A stretch of 64,000 nt of DNA, taken from NCBI GenBank assembly GCA_033557465.1, contig CM066037.1, positions 521,164,686 through 521,228,685 of the forward strand. The letters are read 5' to 3'. Shown piece after piece: positions 41,891-52,939 of this stretch. Within the stretch, counting starts at the first letter, position 1. Every line of letters begins with the position of its first letter. The notes beneath the pieces were generated by a model. The model saw only the letters and a list, made by a program, of their open reading frames with translations, made no database searches and had not been told where the DNA came from. The stretch comes from Ichthyophis bannanicus (taxonomy: Eukaryota; Chordata; Amphibia; Gymnophiona; Ichthyophiidae). The translations under genes and the position numbers were made by a program.

Positions 41891-44800
41891 TCAAGCCTGA
41901 AAGGAGGGGGCCAAGGCACGCTTCCAGGCTGCTGCAAGGGATAATCTGGCTGCATTCAGGCCATGGCGGAGTAGAGCGAGCTGCAGAGCCCGTGCACCCG
42001 GCACCGAGACCCCAAACAGGAAAATCCCTGGATCCCAAGGGATACTCGCTCCCAGAAGCAATTGCAGCCGGAATTGTATACCCCTCCAAAAGGCGCGAAT
42101 GCGGGGGCAAGCCCACCAAATGTGCCCCAGGGAACCCTGTTGCCCACAATTACGCCAACAGAGGTCCACCGCCCCAGGATATAAACGTGCGATCCGTGCT
42201 GGGGTCATGTACCAACGGTACAGTATTTTATAATTAGTTTCACGGGCATTAATCGCTACCGCACTCTTCCACAAGTGTGTTTCCGCCCTCTCCCACTGCT
42301 GCTCAGTATAGGAGAGGTTCAAGTCAGAGTTCCAAAGTTCCCTGTGCCTAGTAGAACACGATTGGGACCCCTGCAAGTGGGCATACAGGGTCGCCACGAG
42401 TCCCTTAGTGGTGGTGCACCCCTCACAGTAACGTTCCAGATCCGTCAGGTCCCGAGCAACCTGTGGCCGAACAAGCTTGGATCGAACCCAGTGTGTCACT
42501 TGCGTATATTGATAGAGATGCCTAGCCAGAATGTCAAATTCATCTTGTAACGCACGAAAAGATTGTAATCGACCGTCATCAAAGAGTTGTCCGACCCGAC
42601 TAAGGCCATGGTGTCCCCACTGCCGAAAGACTGTATCGCTTAGCCGCGGTGGGAAAGAAGCGTTGTCTACTGTAGGGGCTAAAGGGGTTAAGTCCATATC
42701 TCGAGACCGAAAGTGCTGGTCCCAGCAACGGAGGGTATGAAGAACATAGGGGTTACTGGTGCATTTACCACGCCTGAGTTTTGGACCAAGCCACAGCCAG
42801 TCTCCTAATCCCGCTCCCCCCGCCAAGCTCATTTCCAGTTGTACCCATCGCTTAGTGCTATCAGCAATCATCCACTCCACCCCCGCCCGACATTACGCCG
42901 CCGCATAATACCAGTGCAAGTTAGGCATGCCCATACCTCCAGAACGCGTACGGGCATAGAGAACATGTCGCGCTAATCTCGGACGACGATAATGCCATAT
43001 GAATTTCATAAGCAGCTGCTGCCAGGTCGCCAAAGTTGCCCGCGCAATGGGAAGCGGTAGAACCTGAAAAAAATAAAGAAAGCGGGGAACGACCACCATC
43101 TTGACTACGGCTATACGCCCGAACCAGGAAAGGAGCAGGCCATTCCAAACCTCTAGGTCCCGCCGAATCTGACGAAGCAGGGGATCATAATTAGCCTTAA
43201 AGAGGTCCGCCCGCTCCACAGTCAAATGCACCCCTAAATAACGTAGGGCTCCGGACACCCATCGAAGAGGATAAGCCGCTTGGAGCTCCGCACAAACCAC
43301 CCCGGGGACCCCAACATTCAAGATCTCCGATTTAGTGTAATTAATTTTTAAACTGGATACCCGAGAATAGTTTTCGAACAACTGCATCGCAACTGGAAGG
43401 GAAGCGGATGGATCCACCAGGGACAATATGATGTCATCCGCAAAGAGCGCAATCCGATATTCTGCAGGGCCAATGTGGACCCGCTGCAATCCTGGATGTT
43501 CTCGAAAGCTCTGAGCCAAGGGTTCCATCGCAAGTGAGAAGAGCAGAGGCGAAAGAGGGCAACCCTGTCGCATGCCCCTCTCCAGAAAGAAGTGTCTCGA
43601 GTGTCCCCCATTAATCCGAACGCACGCCTGAGGCATCTGATAAAGACTACGAACCCAACGGATATAATTAGAGCCAAAGCCCATTGTCTCCAGAACACAC
43701 CATAGGTATTCCCAGTCGACCCGATCAAAAGCTTTTTCTGCGTCAATCCCCACCAGCAGGGCTGGTTGTGGTTCCCGTTGGGCTACGTAAATGACCTGCA
43801 ACATACGCCTAATGTTATCTGCGGCCTGGCGACCCGGCACAAATCCAACCTGATCTGGATGAACCAAGCCCGGAAGGACCCGATTCAAGCGTGCAGCCAG
43901 CACAGAGGCAAATATTTTAACGTCAACATTTAACAGGGAAATGGGGCGGTACGACGCCGCATCGTGCAGTGGTTTACCAGGTTTGGGTATCATCACTATC
44001 AATGCCTCATGTTGGGACGATGGTAGAGAGACCCCCCCCCCCAAGACCTCATTGAACAAGATAGTCAAGGTTGGCGCTAATTGTGCCCGAAACTTCTTAT
44101 AATATTCTGCTGGGAAGCCATCACTACCCGGCGCACTGCCAGCTTTCAGTCGCCGGATCGCTTTTTCCACTTCGTCTACCGTTAATTCAGAATCTAACTG
44201 AGCTCGGTCAGGGTCAGAGAGATGCGGCAGAGCAATCCCCTGCAAATAGTCCTGTACACGATCCCGATCAAAGGGCTCTGCCTTATAGAGCAGCTCCAAG
44301 TAGTCAGCAAAGAGATCACGTATCTCACGGGAAATAACCCTCTTCCGTCCCCCAGAGTCATGCAGTTCGCGAACCACTCTCGCGGACTGCTGTTGCCGAA
44401 GACGCAAGGCTAGGAAGCGGCCGGTTTTATTCCCATGCTCATAAAAAGTTTGCCGTAATTTCCGACGTTTATTATCTAATTCTTTCTGCAAACACGCATC
44501 CAAGTTGGCTCGAACAGTCCGCCACTGACGCAGAACCTGACGCGAACCAGTTTGGGCGTGTTCCAAACCTAGGCGAGTAGACTCCTTCACCAACTGGTCG
44601 TGGTCATGCGTCCACATTATGCGCGTGCGGGCCGCCTCAGCCATGAGTTGACCTCGAGCCGTAGCCTTATAAGCATCCCACACCGTGGGGAGGGGAACGT
44701 CCCCAGAGTTGTTAAGCTCAAAGAACTCAGTGATAAAACGGACATGGTCCTGTACTGCACCCTGCCGCCGTAGGAACCTCACATCTAAGCGCCAATGACG

Positions 44801-45536
44801 TTGGTGCTCGCTGTACAATCCGGCCGGGAGAGCAAGCCAGCACGGGGCATGATCTGACCAAGTCAGCATTCCATGTCCAGCCTTCACTCTCCCGTCCATC
44901 AGGCGCTGATCCAGTAGAAAATAGTCAATGCGAGTGTGAACCTGATGGACCGGAGAGTAGTACGTATAGCCTCTCTCCCCCCCCATGGGTGTCCCTCCAG
45001 ACATCCCGTAAACCTAGATCTAGCATAAGGCGTTCAAGGGCTCTTGCCGACCCCCCCCCACTCTCACCCCAGCGTGACCTGTGGAATCCAGGTGGGGCAC
45101 CAAGTGCGTGTTACAATCCCCCCCCAGAACAATGGGGCCCTTTGCAAAATCCGCCAGTAAGGCTTTCAATCGTGTAAAAAAGAGCCCCTGACCTGTATTG
45201 GGCGCGTAGACATTAGCTAAAGTTAGCAAGTGTCCTTCTAAGCGGATATTCAAAAAAAGCCACCTCCCCAGAGTATCTCGCTTTATCTCCTCTATCTGTA
45301 GAGAGGCTCTGGTGGAATAGTAAGGCCACTCCCCGCTTCTTCCGTCCCTGCGCATCTGAGGCCACCCACACCTCAGTGTACGGGGACCTCTTTAGCCAGC
45401 CCTGCTTACAATTCTGAAGATGGGTCTCCTGTAAGTAAACAATGTCCCCCTGCAAAGTGCGCAATTCTGAAAACAGCAGCGACCGTTTCCTTGGGGAATT
45501 AAGACCCTTAACATTTAAAGAGATAAAGCGCACCAT
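41891..45536 (-). pseudogene. L1-E ORF2: endonuclease, RT and C-terminal domain
   Basis: ATG at 45536 (MVRFISLNVKGLNSPRKR). Endonuclease: YLQETHLQN, NVYAPNTGQ, LGGDCNTHLVPHLDS and TWSDHAPCWL near 44870, with two frameshifts near 45285 and in a G tract at 45051-45059. RT within 45004-42893: APGSDGFPAEYYKKF, SYRPISLLNVDVKI, DQVGFVPGRQAADNIRR, the catalytic IDAEKAFDRVDW, ERGMRQGCPLSPLLF and FADDIILSL near 43437. A TAA at 42893-42895 replaces a Gln-like codon. The C-terminal domain (42880-41891) shows ETNYKILYRWYMTP and HIWWACPRIRAFW. About 1,200 residues in total, the usual L1 ORF2 size. Only the breaks prevent function. Confidence 0.93.
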
Positions 45537-46192
45537 TGGTATTTACAATCTAGACCCTCTTATCCTCCAGCTACCCGGAAGATCCCGGTGACGTCTTCCC
45601 CCCAGCAAGCCCAGAGGATTAGTTAGCCCACCTATTCCACCCTCCAGAAATAAGAGCCATAGTCCCTCCTCCCAAATCCAAACATACCCACCAGTTCCAA
45701 ATGGAAAAACCCTCCCTCCAACCCAAGCCCCCCCCCTTCCCGTCAATACTACCTGCCTGTCAAAGTTAATACAGGGCACGGTAAGTTGACCACAAACCCC
45801 GTTCCCCCCAAAACCCCACGAAGCAACAATTCAACCTCAACATATAGTAACATTCCCCCCCACTACTCCCCCACCCACCCTGTTATCAATCCCATCATGC
45901 CTCCCCATCCAGACAATGTCATCATCAAAACATTTGCAGGTCATCCGCCGCCCCCTGTGTGTGGCGGAGTGTGGGCCCAAGCTGCTCCTTGTCAATGGCC
46001 AATAACTCAGTAAGAAATATTACAAAAACAGGAGGGGGGGGAAGACAATCAAAAAGAAAACAGCCAAGTACCAATGGCCAGTCATTCCACCACTTGTCCA
46101 GAGTTCAGGAGACCCACAGAATCAGGCTCCCGAAACACTAAGAAAAGCTCTACATGTACACACAGAGAAAAAAGAGAAAAAAAAAAGGGGAA
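45537..46192 (-). other. L1-E inter-ORF spacer
   Basis: 656 bases between the ORF1 stop and the ORF2 start. It is C-rich on the + strand with no supported gene on either strand. Similar in length to the L1-B spacer. Confidence 0.7.
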
Positions 46193-47176
46193 TCAAGCGG
46201 GCTTGCCCACTCGTGTCCACTTGGAGTGCTGGGGCTTAGGGGACGGCAGGTGAGGCTGAGCATTATCATCAACTAGTCCTGCCTGGCGAAGAGCTCGCCA
46301 AGCTTCAGTATAGTCTTTTGCTGAAATCTTTTTGTTGCCCAAAAGAAAGTTCATCCTAAATGGAAAGGACCAAGAGTAGCGAATCCCCTTGCTGTTCAGG
46401 ACCGTTGTAATTGGTTTCATCTCTCTCCGGCGTGCCAAGGTGAACGTCGAAAGGTCTTGGTAGATGGACACTGTCGCGTCCTGGAAGCGAACTGCTTTTT
46501 TCTCCCGGCCTCGACGTATAAGCATCTCAGCATCAGAGTATCGCAAAAATCTCGCAATGACATCACGAGGTTGGTTGTTGGGAGGTTTTCCCAGGGCACA
46601 GTGGACTCATTCTATTTCCATCCCAGAAGCATGCACAGCCAGGTCCTCTGCCGGGAGCAACTCCGCTATCAACAGCTTAAGCACAGTTGGCAAATCTTCT
46701 CCGCCCCCTACCGCTTCTGAAATTCCGTGAAAACGCACGTTATTGCGTCGGGAGCAGTTTTCAATGTCGTCAATTTTATAAGTCAGTTCCATTGCTTGCG
46801 CTTGTTGCCGGTCTAGTGCACATTGTAAATCCATCAGAGTTCCATCATGATCAACCATTTTGGTCTCCACGTCCTCTACTCGGGCTCCCAACTCTTTGAT
46901 GTCGGTCCGGAGTTCTGCGACATCTTTCAACAGCTCCTCCCGTAGCGAGCGAAACTCATTGGCCAACTCCGCAAAGCCTTTACGGAGTTCCTGCTTGATT
47001 TGAGCAGAGGAGATTTGTTTGTGGGAGTCCAATTCCTCTTCACTTACAGTCTCATCATCAGTACCTGTTGGGGGAGATTGTTCACGTGGGCTGCTTGGGG
47101 CCCCAGACTTGCTCTGCAGTCGCTGGGAGGAATGCATCCCTTCCCGAATTTCAGAATTTTTAGCTTTGGCAGCCAT
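46193..47176 (-). pseudogene. L1-E ORF1 RNA-binding protein
   Basis: ATG at 47176 (MAAKAKNSEIREGMHSSQR). An acidic, Ser-rich N-terminus is followed by a coiled coil (about residues 60-130: FRSLREELLKDVAELRTD, GARVEDVETKMVDHDGTL), the junction motif IENCSRRNNVRFHGI, an RRM-like domain and the C-terminal domain (FLRYSDAEMLIRRG, DLSTFTLARRREM, ISAKDYTEAWRALRQ). A TGA at 46605-46607, probably a former CGA Arg, breaks an otherwise continuous 328-codon frame in the HR/VH motif (MEIE, stop, VHCALGKPP). L1 ORF1 forms trimers that coat L1 RNA. Confidence 0.92.
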
Positions 47177-48192
47177 CCCACTGGGCCACCCGTATCACAC
47201 AGTGTTGGGAGAGAGATACCGCCAATGTCAGCAAGGGCAAAGACACCAGGGAGATAGCGGTGCTCAGAACCTCACAGGCCCGCCAAGCAGTCACTGCCAC
47301 ACAGTGTTGGGAGATATATAGAGTCAATGTCCGCAAAGCCCAGGGTACTGGAGAGACAGCGGGGCAATGAGATGGAAGCTGCTCCTGGCCTTCCTGAAGG
47401 GGCGAGCCGCCGGAGATGATGCTCAGAGTGCTCTGCAGAGCTATGTGAAGATAGTGCACTAAGGGCCCACAACTGCCCGATGTTAGGCTCCGATGACAGT
47501 TCTGAAGTTAAGGAGAACGCAGAGGCATTTTAACAGGGCCTCCGGGATCCACGCTGAGGAGCCGAGGCCTCGGCGGGGCACTGGTGAGCTAATAAGTACC
47601 ACCGTCTCCGACGCCGTTTATAATCCCGAGGATATGAGAAAAAGGATTTAACCCTCGTACTTACCCCCCTCAGAGGGATTCACACTGGCGGGAGAAGGCG
47701 ATGAGTATCAGTGATTGCCACACGGGTTCCAGGCCTGCTCCTCGGCTTTGTAATCAGGGCTCCGGCTCCGCGCTCAGGCGCCCCCACCTTGGGTACAGTG
47801 CTCCACCTGGTAGAGGATTGCCTCACGGCCTCCGACCCGTCCCCCGGGGCCCAGCAACACAGCCCAAAAAGAGTTCGCGCAGGTGCCGTCCGGTCTGCGC
47901 AGGTCACTGGAGTCTGCTATGGGGTCAGTCAGACCTGGAATATGCGTCGGGGAGAGGCACGCAGCAGCAGGCCGCACTCCGGGGACGGACTCCGCGGCTT
48001 CTCAGCCGCCCGGGATCTTGCTGAGCGATTTAACCCGACTCCGGAGGGCACCGCTTGCCTGTGCTGACCCAGGGCAGGTAAAGATGGGGGATTTTGCAGC
48101 TGTTAGCGCGTGTTTGCTGAAGTTTTGGGGTGATGGGGACGGAGCTCAGTTAGGATGCGGCCATCTCTCAGCGGGCTCACAAGCGCCCCCCC
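47177..48192 (-). promoter_or_regulatory. L1-E 5' untranslated region (presumed promoter)
   Basis: About 1 kb, GC-rich with many CpG, at the 5' end of a full-length L1, where the internal promoter lies in this class. It holds two monomer-like copies at about 47197-47266 and 47298-47367 (CACACAGTGTTGGGAGA phrase). Open frames here on both strands result from GC bias and are not genes. Promoter role is inferred from position. Confidence 0.6.
47197..47367 (-). repeat. Two-copy monomer-like repeat in L1-E 5' end
   Basis: Units of about 101 bp start with ACACAGTGTTGGGAGA and share CAATGTC, GCAAAG and GAGA.AGCGG landmarks. Copies differ at roughly a fifth of positions by eye. They resemble promoter monomers known from some mammalian L1 families in layout only. 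Confidence 0.6.
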
Positions 48193-48345
48193 TCTTTCCC
48201 TTTTAAGCTCTGTAATTCCAAAGCTTTAATAGTAGTTTTTACATATAGTGCCACTCCTCCTACCCTTCTTCCTACCCTGTCCTTTTGAACGAATGATTTT
48301 GAATATGTTGTCTTAAAAGGTGTGTGTATGATGTCAGATGCTAAT
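48193..48345 (-). pseudogene. CR1-4 ORF2: endonuclease N-terminal piece and right TSD
   Basis: The minus strand reads FVQKDRVGRRVGGVALYV, matching CR1-1 LYRNDRADQIGGGVALYV. The right copy of the 12-bp duplication is 48193-48204. The frame continues at 41424 after L1-E. Further upstream CR1 sequence fades near 48345. Confidence 0.8.
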
Positions 48346-48407
48346 GCTGGGATCTGTCTACACTAAAAAGCCCTTGACGCAGCTAATGGCGAAACAAAGA
48401 TCTTTAC
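48346..48407 (+). other. Short segment with a hammerhead-like core
   Basis: Contains CCCTTGACGCAGCTAATGGC followed by GAAACAAAG. The arrangement CTGA-N-G, short stem, GAAAC is that of minimal hammerhead ribozymes associated with Penelope-like elements, but the CTGANGA core is imperfect here (TTGACGC). It may be a decayed Penelope terminus wedged between CR1-4 and DIRS-5. Confidence 0.25.
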
Positions 48408-48704
48408 AAGTTATCCTGCTAGATCAGTCCAGACAAATGTTGGAGACAGAGAAAAACTACCAGAAGCTTGATTGGTTGAGCACTGGTAGACACATAGCTG
48501 TACCCCTAGAGGTCGCCCTCAGTATTTTCTGTCTCTAGCAGATGCTGGTGGTGGTCTGTTTTTCTCTTCAGGTTTTCTTTTAAGCTATTAATTTCACAGC
48601 TGGACGTTTTCAGGGCGCACAGGAGGTGCCCCTCTGAAATTTCTCAGCTCATCGCCTTGGGGATCTGGTTGAGCTCCTGGTCAAGAGGACTAGTCGAGCT
48701 CCCA
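48408..48704 (+). repeat. DIRS-5 5' terminal repeat
   Basis: TTATCCTGCTAGATCAGTCC start, then GTCGCCCTCAGTATTTTCTG and a T-rich leader. No partner inverted repeat is inside the window because the element is 3' truncated. Assigned by position upstream of DIRS-5 leader and by the style AGTCCAGACAAATG also seen in DIRS-3 edges (CCAGTCCAGAACAGATG). Confidence 0.55.
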
Positions 48705-48866
48705 TTCTCCAGGACCAAGCAGGAAGTCAGTCCTCACTTATGGGTGACATCGGCGCCAAGGGAGCCCCCATGCAGAGAATTTCCCCAGCTTTCTATGAAA
48801 GCCTTTGGGAATACTACACACATGCGGGGTCCCCTTCCCGCCTAAAGGTACCATCTTGCTCAGTCT
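48705..48866 (+). repeat. DIRS-4 5' inverted terminal repeat
   Basis: From TTCTCCAGGACCAAGCAGG to CATCTTGCTCAGTC. It is the inverse complement of 54294-54455 with scattered differences. The leader 48867-49116 is T-rich with no gene. Confidence 0.88.
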
Positions 48867-49116
48867 GTCTTTTTCCGTGGAGCCCTTCAAACGTTCGTCC
48901 TAGTCATCCGGGAAAAGTTGATTTTTTTTTTAAAGATTTCTTCGCTTTTTCTTAGAGTTTGACGTCGGTTCCCCTTCCCACCGGGTTCGGTACACCGGTA
49001 TCGAGCCTGTTCTCTATTTTTCGGTTTTTGCCCTTCGTGGCTGGCGTTCACGCCCTTTTTTCTGTTTTTTCCTGGAAGGCCGGTCTTTTGACCTCGCGGG
49101 GGCCCTTTTTTCCCCG

Positions 49117-50965
49117 ATGGCTTCCAGTGGTTTCAAGAAGTGTGATCGGTGCAAGAAACTAATGTCTCTCACTGACACACACGACTGCTGCCTTCGGTGC
49201 CTCGGCCCAGATCATGACCCCATGATCTGTGGCCCGTGTGGTAAAATGTCCACCAAGGCACTTCGAAGCTGTCAGCATCAGAAGGAAAGGATTTTTTCGG
49301 ATTCTGCCTCCGGCCCGGACCTCGTCTGAGGCCTCGACGTCTCGGGAGTCTGATCCCGAGTATCGCCGGGGTTCCTCTGACAGGGGATCCCCCGCCCTCC
49401 CTCGCAAGAGGAAGAAACGGCTCGCGAGGGCGGCATCGGAGGAGGTCCCTGATTCCTCAAGGGCAAGGTCTAAGACCCCCAACCGCCGTCCCGGGCCTTT
49501 GGAGCAGGAGAAGCCGTCCAAAGTACCTTGTGTAGAGCCGGAGACCGTCGGACACGTAAGTCCTGTAGTCCTCGTGGACTCTCCTCCGAGGGAGCCGAAG
49601 TCGGGCCCGGCGCCGCCGGGGCCCAAGTCTGTAGCTGCTGAGTCTCCTGAGCTTGGACTCAGGCTGACAGCCTTGGAGTGCAGATTGTCTGCCTTCATGG
49701 AGCAGCAGCAGGTACTGATGGCCAGCCTCACTGGTGCATCTGCCCCGACCACCGGGACATCGACATCGAAGTCGACCCCGGAGACCGAGCCGATACTCGA
49801 GACCATGAAGGCTCGAGGTAGTCCTCGGTCAAGGTCTCCCTCGACCTCCCGCTCGGAACCGAGGGCGTCGAAGCCGGTTCCTTCAGCGTCGGGGCGGGTG
49901 CCACCTCGACCCACGCGGTCGGAGCCCCTCGACTCCTCTTCCGATGAGTCAGCCTGGGAGACGGAGGATGAGAAGTCCCCCGATACCTTCCGGACTCTGT
50001 GCATCCCGTCGGACTCACCGCAGTCCAAGCCCTGGAGTAGGTCCCCTCCGGAGGACACCTGGTTCTCGGAGTTCGTGCGGGACATAGCCAAGGCTTTGGC
50101 GATTCCCGCCGACCCCGAGGAGGAGCCGAGGAGCTCGAGGCCCTCCAGTATGACTCTCCTCCGAAGGAGGCCTTTACTGTGCCGGTTCCTCCGATGCTGG
50201 AACGGCTCCTCTTTCGGATGTGGGAGGCACCGGCCTCAGCGCCGGTCTTGAGCAAGCAGGTCGATTCCATTTATCGACTCCGTAAGAGCCCTGGCTTCCA
50301 AAAGGCGCAGCTGCCGCACCATTCCATGGTAGTGGAATCGGCCATGCATCGACTGAAAAGCCAGAAGATGCACTCTGCGGTGCCCCCCAGTAGGGAGGCC
50401 CAGAACCTGGATGCTTTCGGCAGAAAGTGTTTCCAGGGCTCGATGCTTGCTTGCCGTGTCCAGTCATACCAGCTGTACATGGGCATGTTTCTCCGAGACC
50501 TGGCAAAGGAGCTTGCTGGGTTCTCTGCTGGTCTCTCGGGGGAACCTTTTGCAGAGGTTCCAGTCTTTGTCTTCAGGAATCCAGGACTGTTCCAAATTCA
50601 TGTCCCGAGCGGCCTACGATGGCTTCGAGGCTTCGGCTCGTGTGGGAGCCGCCGGCATTGCGGCCCGACGCCAGGCATGGCTGCAGTCATCGGACCTCGA
50701 GCCTTGGGTTCAGGACAAGTTGGTCGATGTCCCTTGCCGAGGTGAGAACCTTTTTGGCAAACCCATGGCCGAGAAGGCCGCTGAGCTCAAGACCGAGCAC
50801 CTGTCCAGAAAGACTAATGCCCCTTCTCACAAAAAGAAGGGCTCGGGTAAAAAGTCCTTCTACCCTAGAAAGGTGTCTGCCTACAAACCTTTCCCTCAAT
50901 CCCAGGCCTCCCCAGCTCCCCCCTCAGGGGCAGCAGGCCAAGGGGCAGGGACATGGGCCCCGTAG
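49117..50965 (+). pseudogene. DIRS-4 gag
   Basis: ATG at 49117. The N-terminal motif is CDRCKK...CLRCLGPDH with the same C-x2-C-x12-C-x2-C-x4-H spacing as DIRS-2. After a frameshift near 49290 comes a Ser/Pro/Arg/Glu-rich region (49300-50100), a frameshift near 50150, then the core LPHHSMVVESAMHRLKSQKM, NLDAFGRKCFQGSMLACR, a frameshift near 50560 and AGIAARRQAWLQSSDLEPW with GENLFGKPM and a Lys-rich tail. Total about 615 residues, the same layout as DIRS-2. Three frameshifts; no other stops seen. Confidence 0.85.
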
Positions 50966-51152
50966 GCAGAAGACCCCCAAGCCTCCGGCTCCTGCTCCTA
51001 CCCAGCAGGGAGGGGGTTTTTGATTCCCATGGCGTAGCCTCTCCGTCCCTGCTTTCCCATCCCTGCACAGGAGGTCGCTTAGCCCTGTTTGCCCCCGGTG
51101 GCCACCCATTACAGGGGATGCTTGGGTTTTAAGCATCATTCACCAAGGCTAT

Positions 51153-52939
51153 ATGCTTCATTTCCAACAACTACCTCCTGTCTACTTTCCAGGGGAGCCG
51201 CTGAGGCCTCTCCTGCACACCACACGCCTCCTCCAAGAACTTCAGGGGCTGCTTCTGGACAAGGCAGTGGAGCCGGTACCTCCTCGCCTACAAGGGCACG
51301 GGTTCTACTCCAGGTATTTTCTGGTGCCAAAGAGGACAGGAGGCCTAAGGCCTATCCTAGACCTCAGAAACCTCAACAAGTTCTTGGAGAAAGAGAAGTT
51401 CAAGATGCTTACTCTTGGAACACTTCTGCCCTACCTCCAGCAGGGAGATTGGCTATGCTCCTTAGATCTAAAGGATGCGTACACTCACATCCTCATTCAT
51501 CCAGACCACAGAAAGTACTTCAGGTTCGTGGTGGGAGGAAACCATTACCAGTACAGGGTACTGCCTTTTGGCCTAACATCTGCCCCACGGGTCTTTACAA
51601 AGTGCCTAGCTGTGGTGGCAGCCTACTTGAGGACTCAAGGGATATTTGTCTTCCCCTATCTGGATGACTGGCTCATCCGGGGTCAAAACTACCAGGAGGC
51701 CAGGCAGGCCACCTTCAGGACTGTCACACTCCATCAAGACCTAGGCTTTGTCATAAACTTCGCAAAGTCCACTTTGCTCCCCTCCCAGAACCTCGAGTTC
51801 ATAGGAGCACGGCTGGACTCTCTGCAAGCACGGGCGTACTTGCCAGAGGACAGAGCTCAAAGGCTCATGGAGTTGGCATCCCGGTTTCTCAGTCTGCCGA
51901 GGGTTCTGGCCAGGCTCTGTCTGCAGCTCCTGGGACACATGGCATCGACCTAGCATGTGACCCCCAATGCCCGCCTCCACATGAGGCCTGCACAGTGGTG
52001 CCTCAGAACTCAGTGGAAGCAGGCCACAGGGAGCCTAGCAGACAAAGTGAGGGTATCCAAACCTTTCCTGGATTCTCTTCAGTGGTGGCTGCACTCCCCC
52101 CCCCCCCCCGCTTGCTGCAGGGGGGGGGTGCCTTTTCAGGTAGCTGTCCCCACAGTGGTGTTGACAACCAATGCCTCCTTGCAGGGCTGGGGTGCACACT
52201 GTCAAGGGAGCTGCACCCAAGGCCTCTGGTCCCCATGGGAAGCCCTGCAACAGATCAATCTACTGGAACTGCGGGCTATTCGCTTAGCCCTCAAGGCTTT
52301 TTCTCACTCCTTGGCCCACCAGTCTGTTCTAGTTCAGACAGACAACCAAGTAGCCATGTTGTATGTGAACAAACAGGGCGGCACTGGGTCCAGGCCCTGG
52401 AAGCACAGGCCCTTTGCTCTTTTGCCCTCAGGCACCAGATGTTGCTGAGGGCTGTGTATCTTCCTGGCCAGGAGAATTTTCTGGCAGACCGCTTAAGCAG
52501 AATTCTGCAGCCCCACGAATGGCAGCTGCACCCTTTGGTGGTTCAACCGATTTTCCTGAAATGGGGACTTCCCTCCATGGATCTCTTTGCCAGTCCCCTG
52601 AATCACCAACTGCCCAGGTTTTGTTCCAGGCAACCGCATCCCCTAAGGGTGGCGGCGGATGCCTTCCTGATTTCTTGGTCCCAGGGTCTGCTCTCTGCGT
52701 TTCCTCCCACGCCTCTGGTGGCCCAAACCTTGTTCAAGATTCTCAGGGACAAGGTCTCAGTACTTCTGGTTGCTCCCAGGTGGCCGAGGCAGCCCTGGTT
52801 CCCCCTGCTACTTCAACTGGCAGTGGAGACACCCATGCCTCTGGGATTCCAACCCGACCTTCTATCTGAGGATCAGGGTTCCCTTCTGCATCCCAATCTC
52901 AAATCTCTCCATCTGATGGCATGGAGGCTGCAAGGGTAG
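51153..52939 (+). pseudogene. DIRS-4 reverse transcriptase and RNase H
   Basis: RT: FLVPKRTGGLRPILDLRNL, catalytic SLDLKDAYTHI, LPFGLTSAPRVFTK and YLDDWLIRG at 51657-51680. A TAG at 51951-51953 ends the first 266 codons, and the same frame continues with HVTPNARLHMRPAQW. RNase H: VVLTTNASLQGWGAHC, where the first catalytic Asp (TTDAS in DIRS-3) is Asn; INLLELRAIRLAL and QTDNQVAMLYVNKQGG. A frameshift near 52385 leads to the DIRS C-terminal part (FLADRLSRILQPHEW, VDLFAS-like MDLFASPLN, LLVAPRWPRQPWF) ending at 52939, overlapping the recombinase ATG by 19 bases. Confidence 0.9.

Larger units (their letters stand above)
41425..48192 (-). mobile_element. L1-E: full-length L1-type LINE in CR1-4
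   Basis: About 6.8 kb on the minus strand: 5' untranslated region 47177-48192, ORF1 46193-47176, spacer, ORF2 41891-45536, G-rich 3' untranslated region and poly(A) (T run at 41421-41437). A 12-bp target duplication flanks it, and excision restores the CR1-4 frame. It is the most complete LINE here, with only a few frameshifts and nonsense codons. Confidence 0.93.
40541..48345 (-). mobile_element. CR1-4: CR1 fragment split by L1-E
   Basis: Minus-strand endonuclease coding in two pieces. 48193-48345 gives QKDRVGRRVGGVALYVKTT...LQSLKGKEE and 40541-41424 gives EALWVKLERGKEKS onward. Joining them after removal of L1-E keeps the frame (LKGKEEALWVK). The limits at 40541 and 48345 are approximate. 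It lacks the RT. Confidence 0.85.

Noticed and set aside
47680..48206. Several 60-118 codon frames in the L1-E 5' region on both strands
   Set aside because: GC bias removes stop codons; the region is the untranslated 5' end of L1-E and no frame resembles a known protein.
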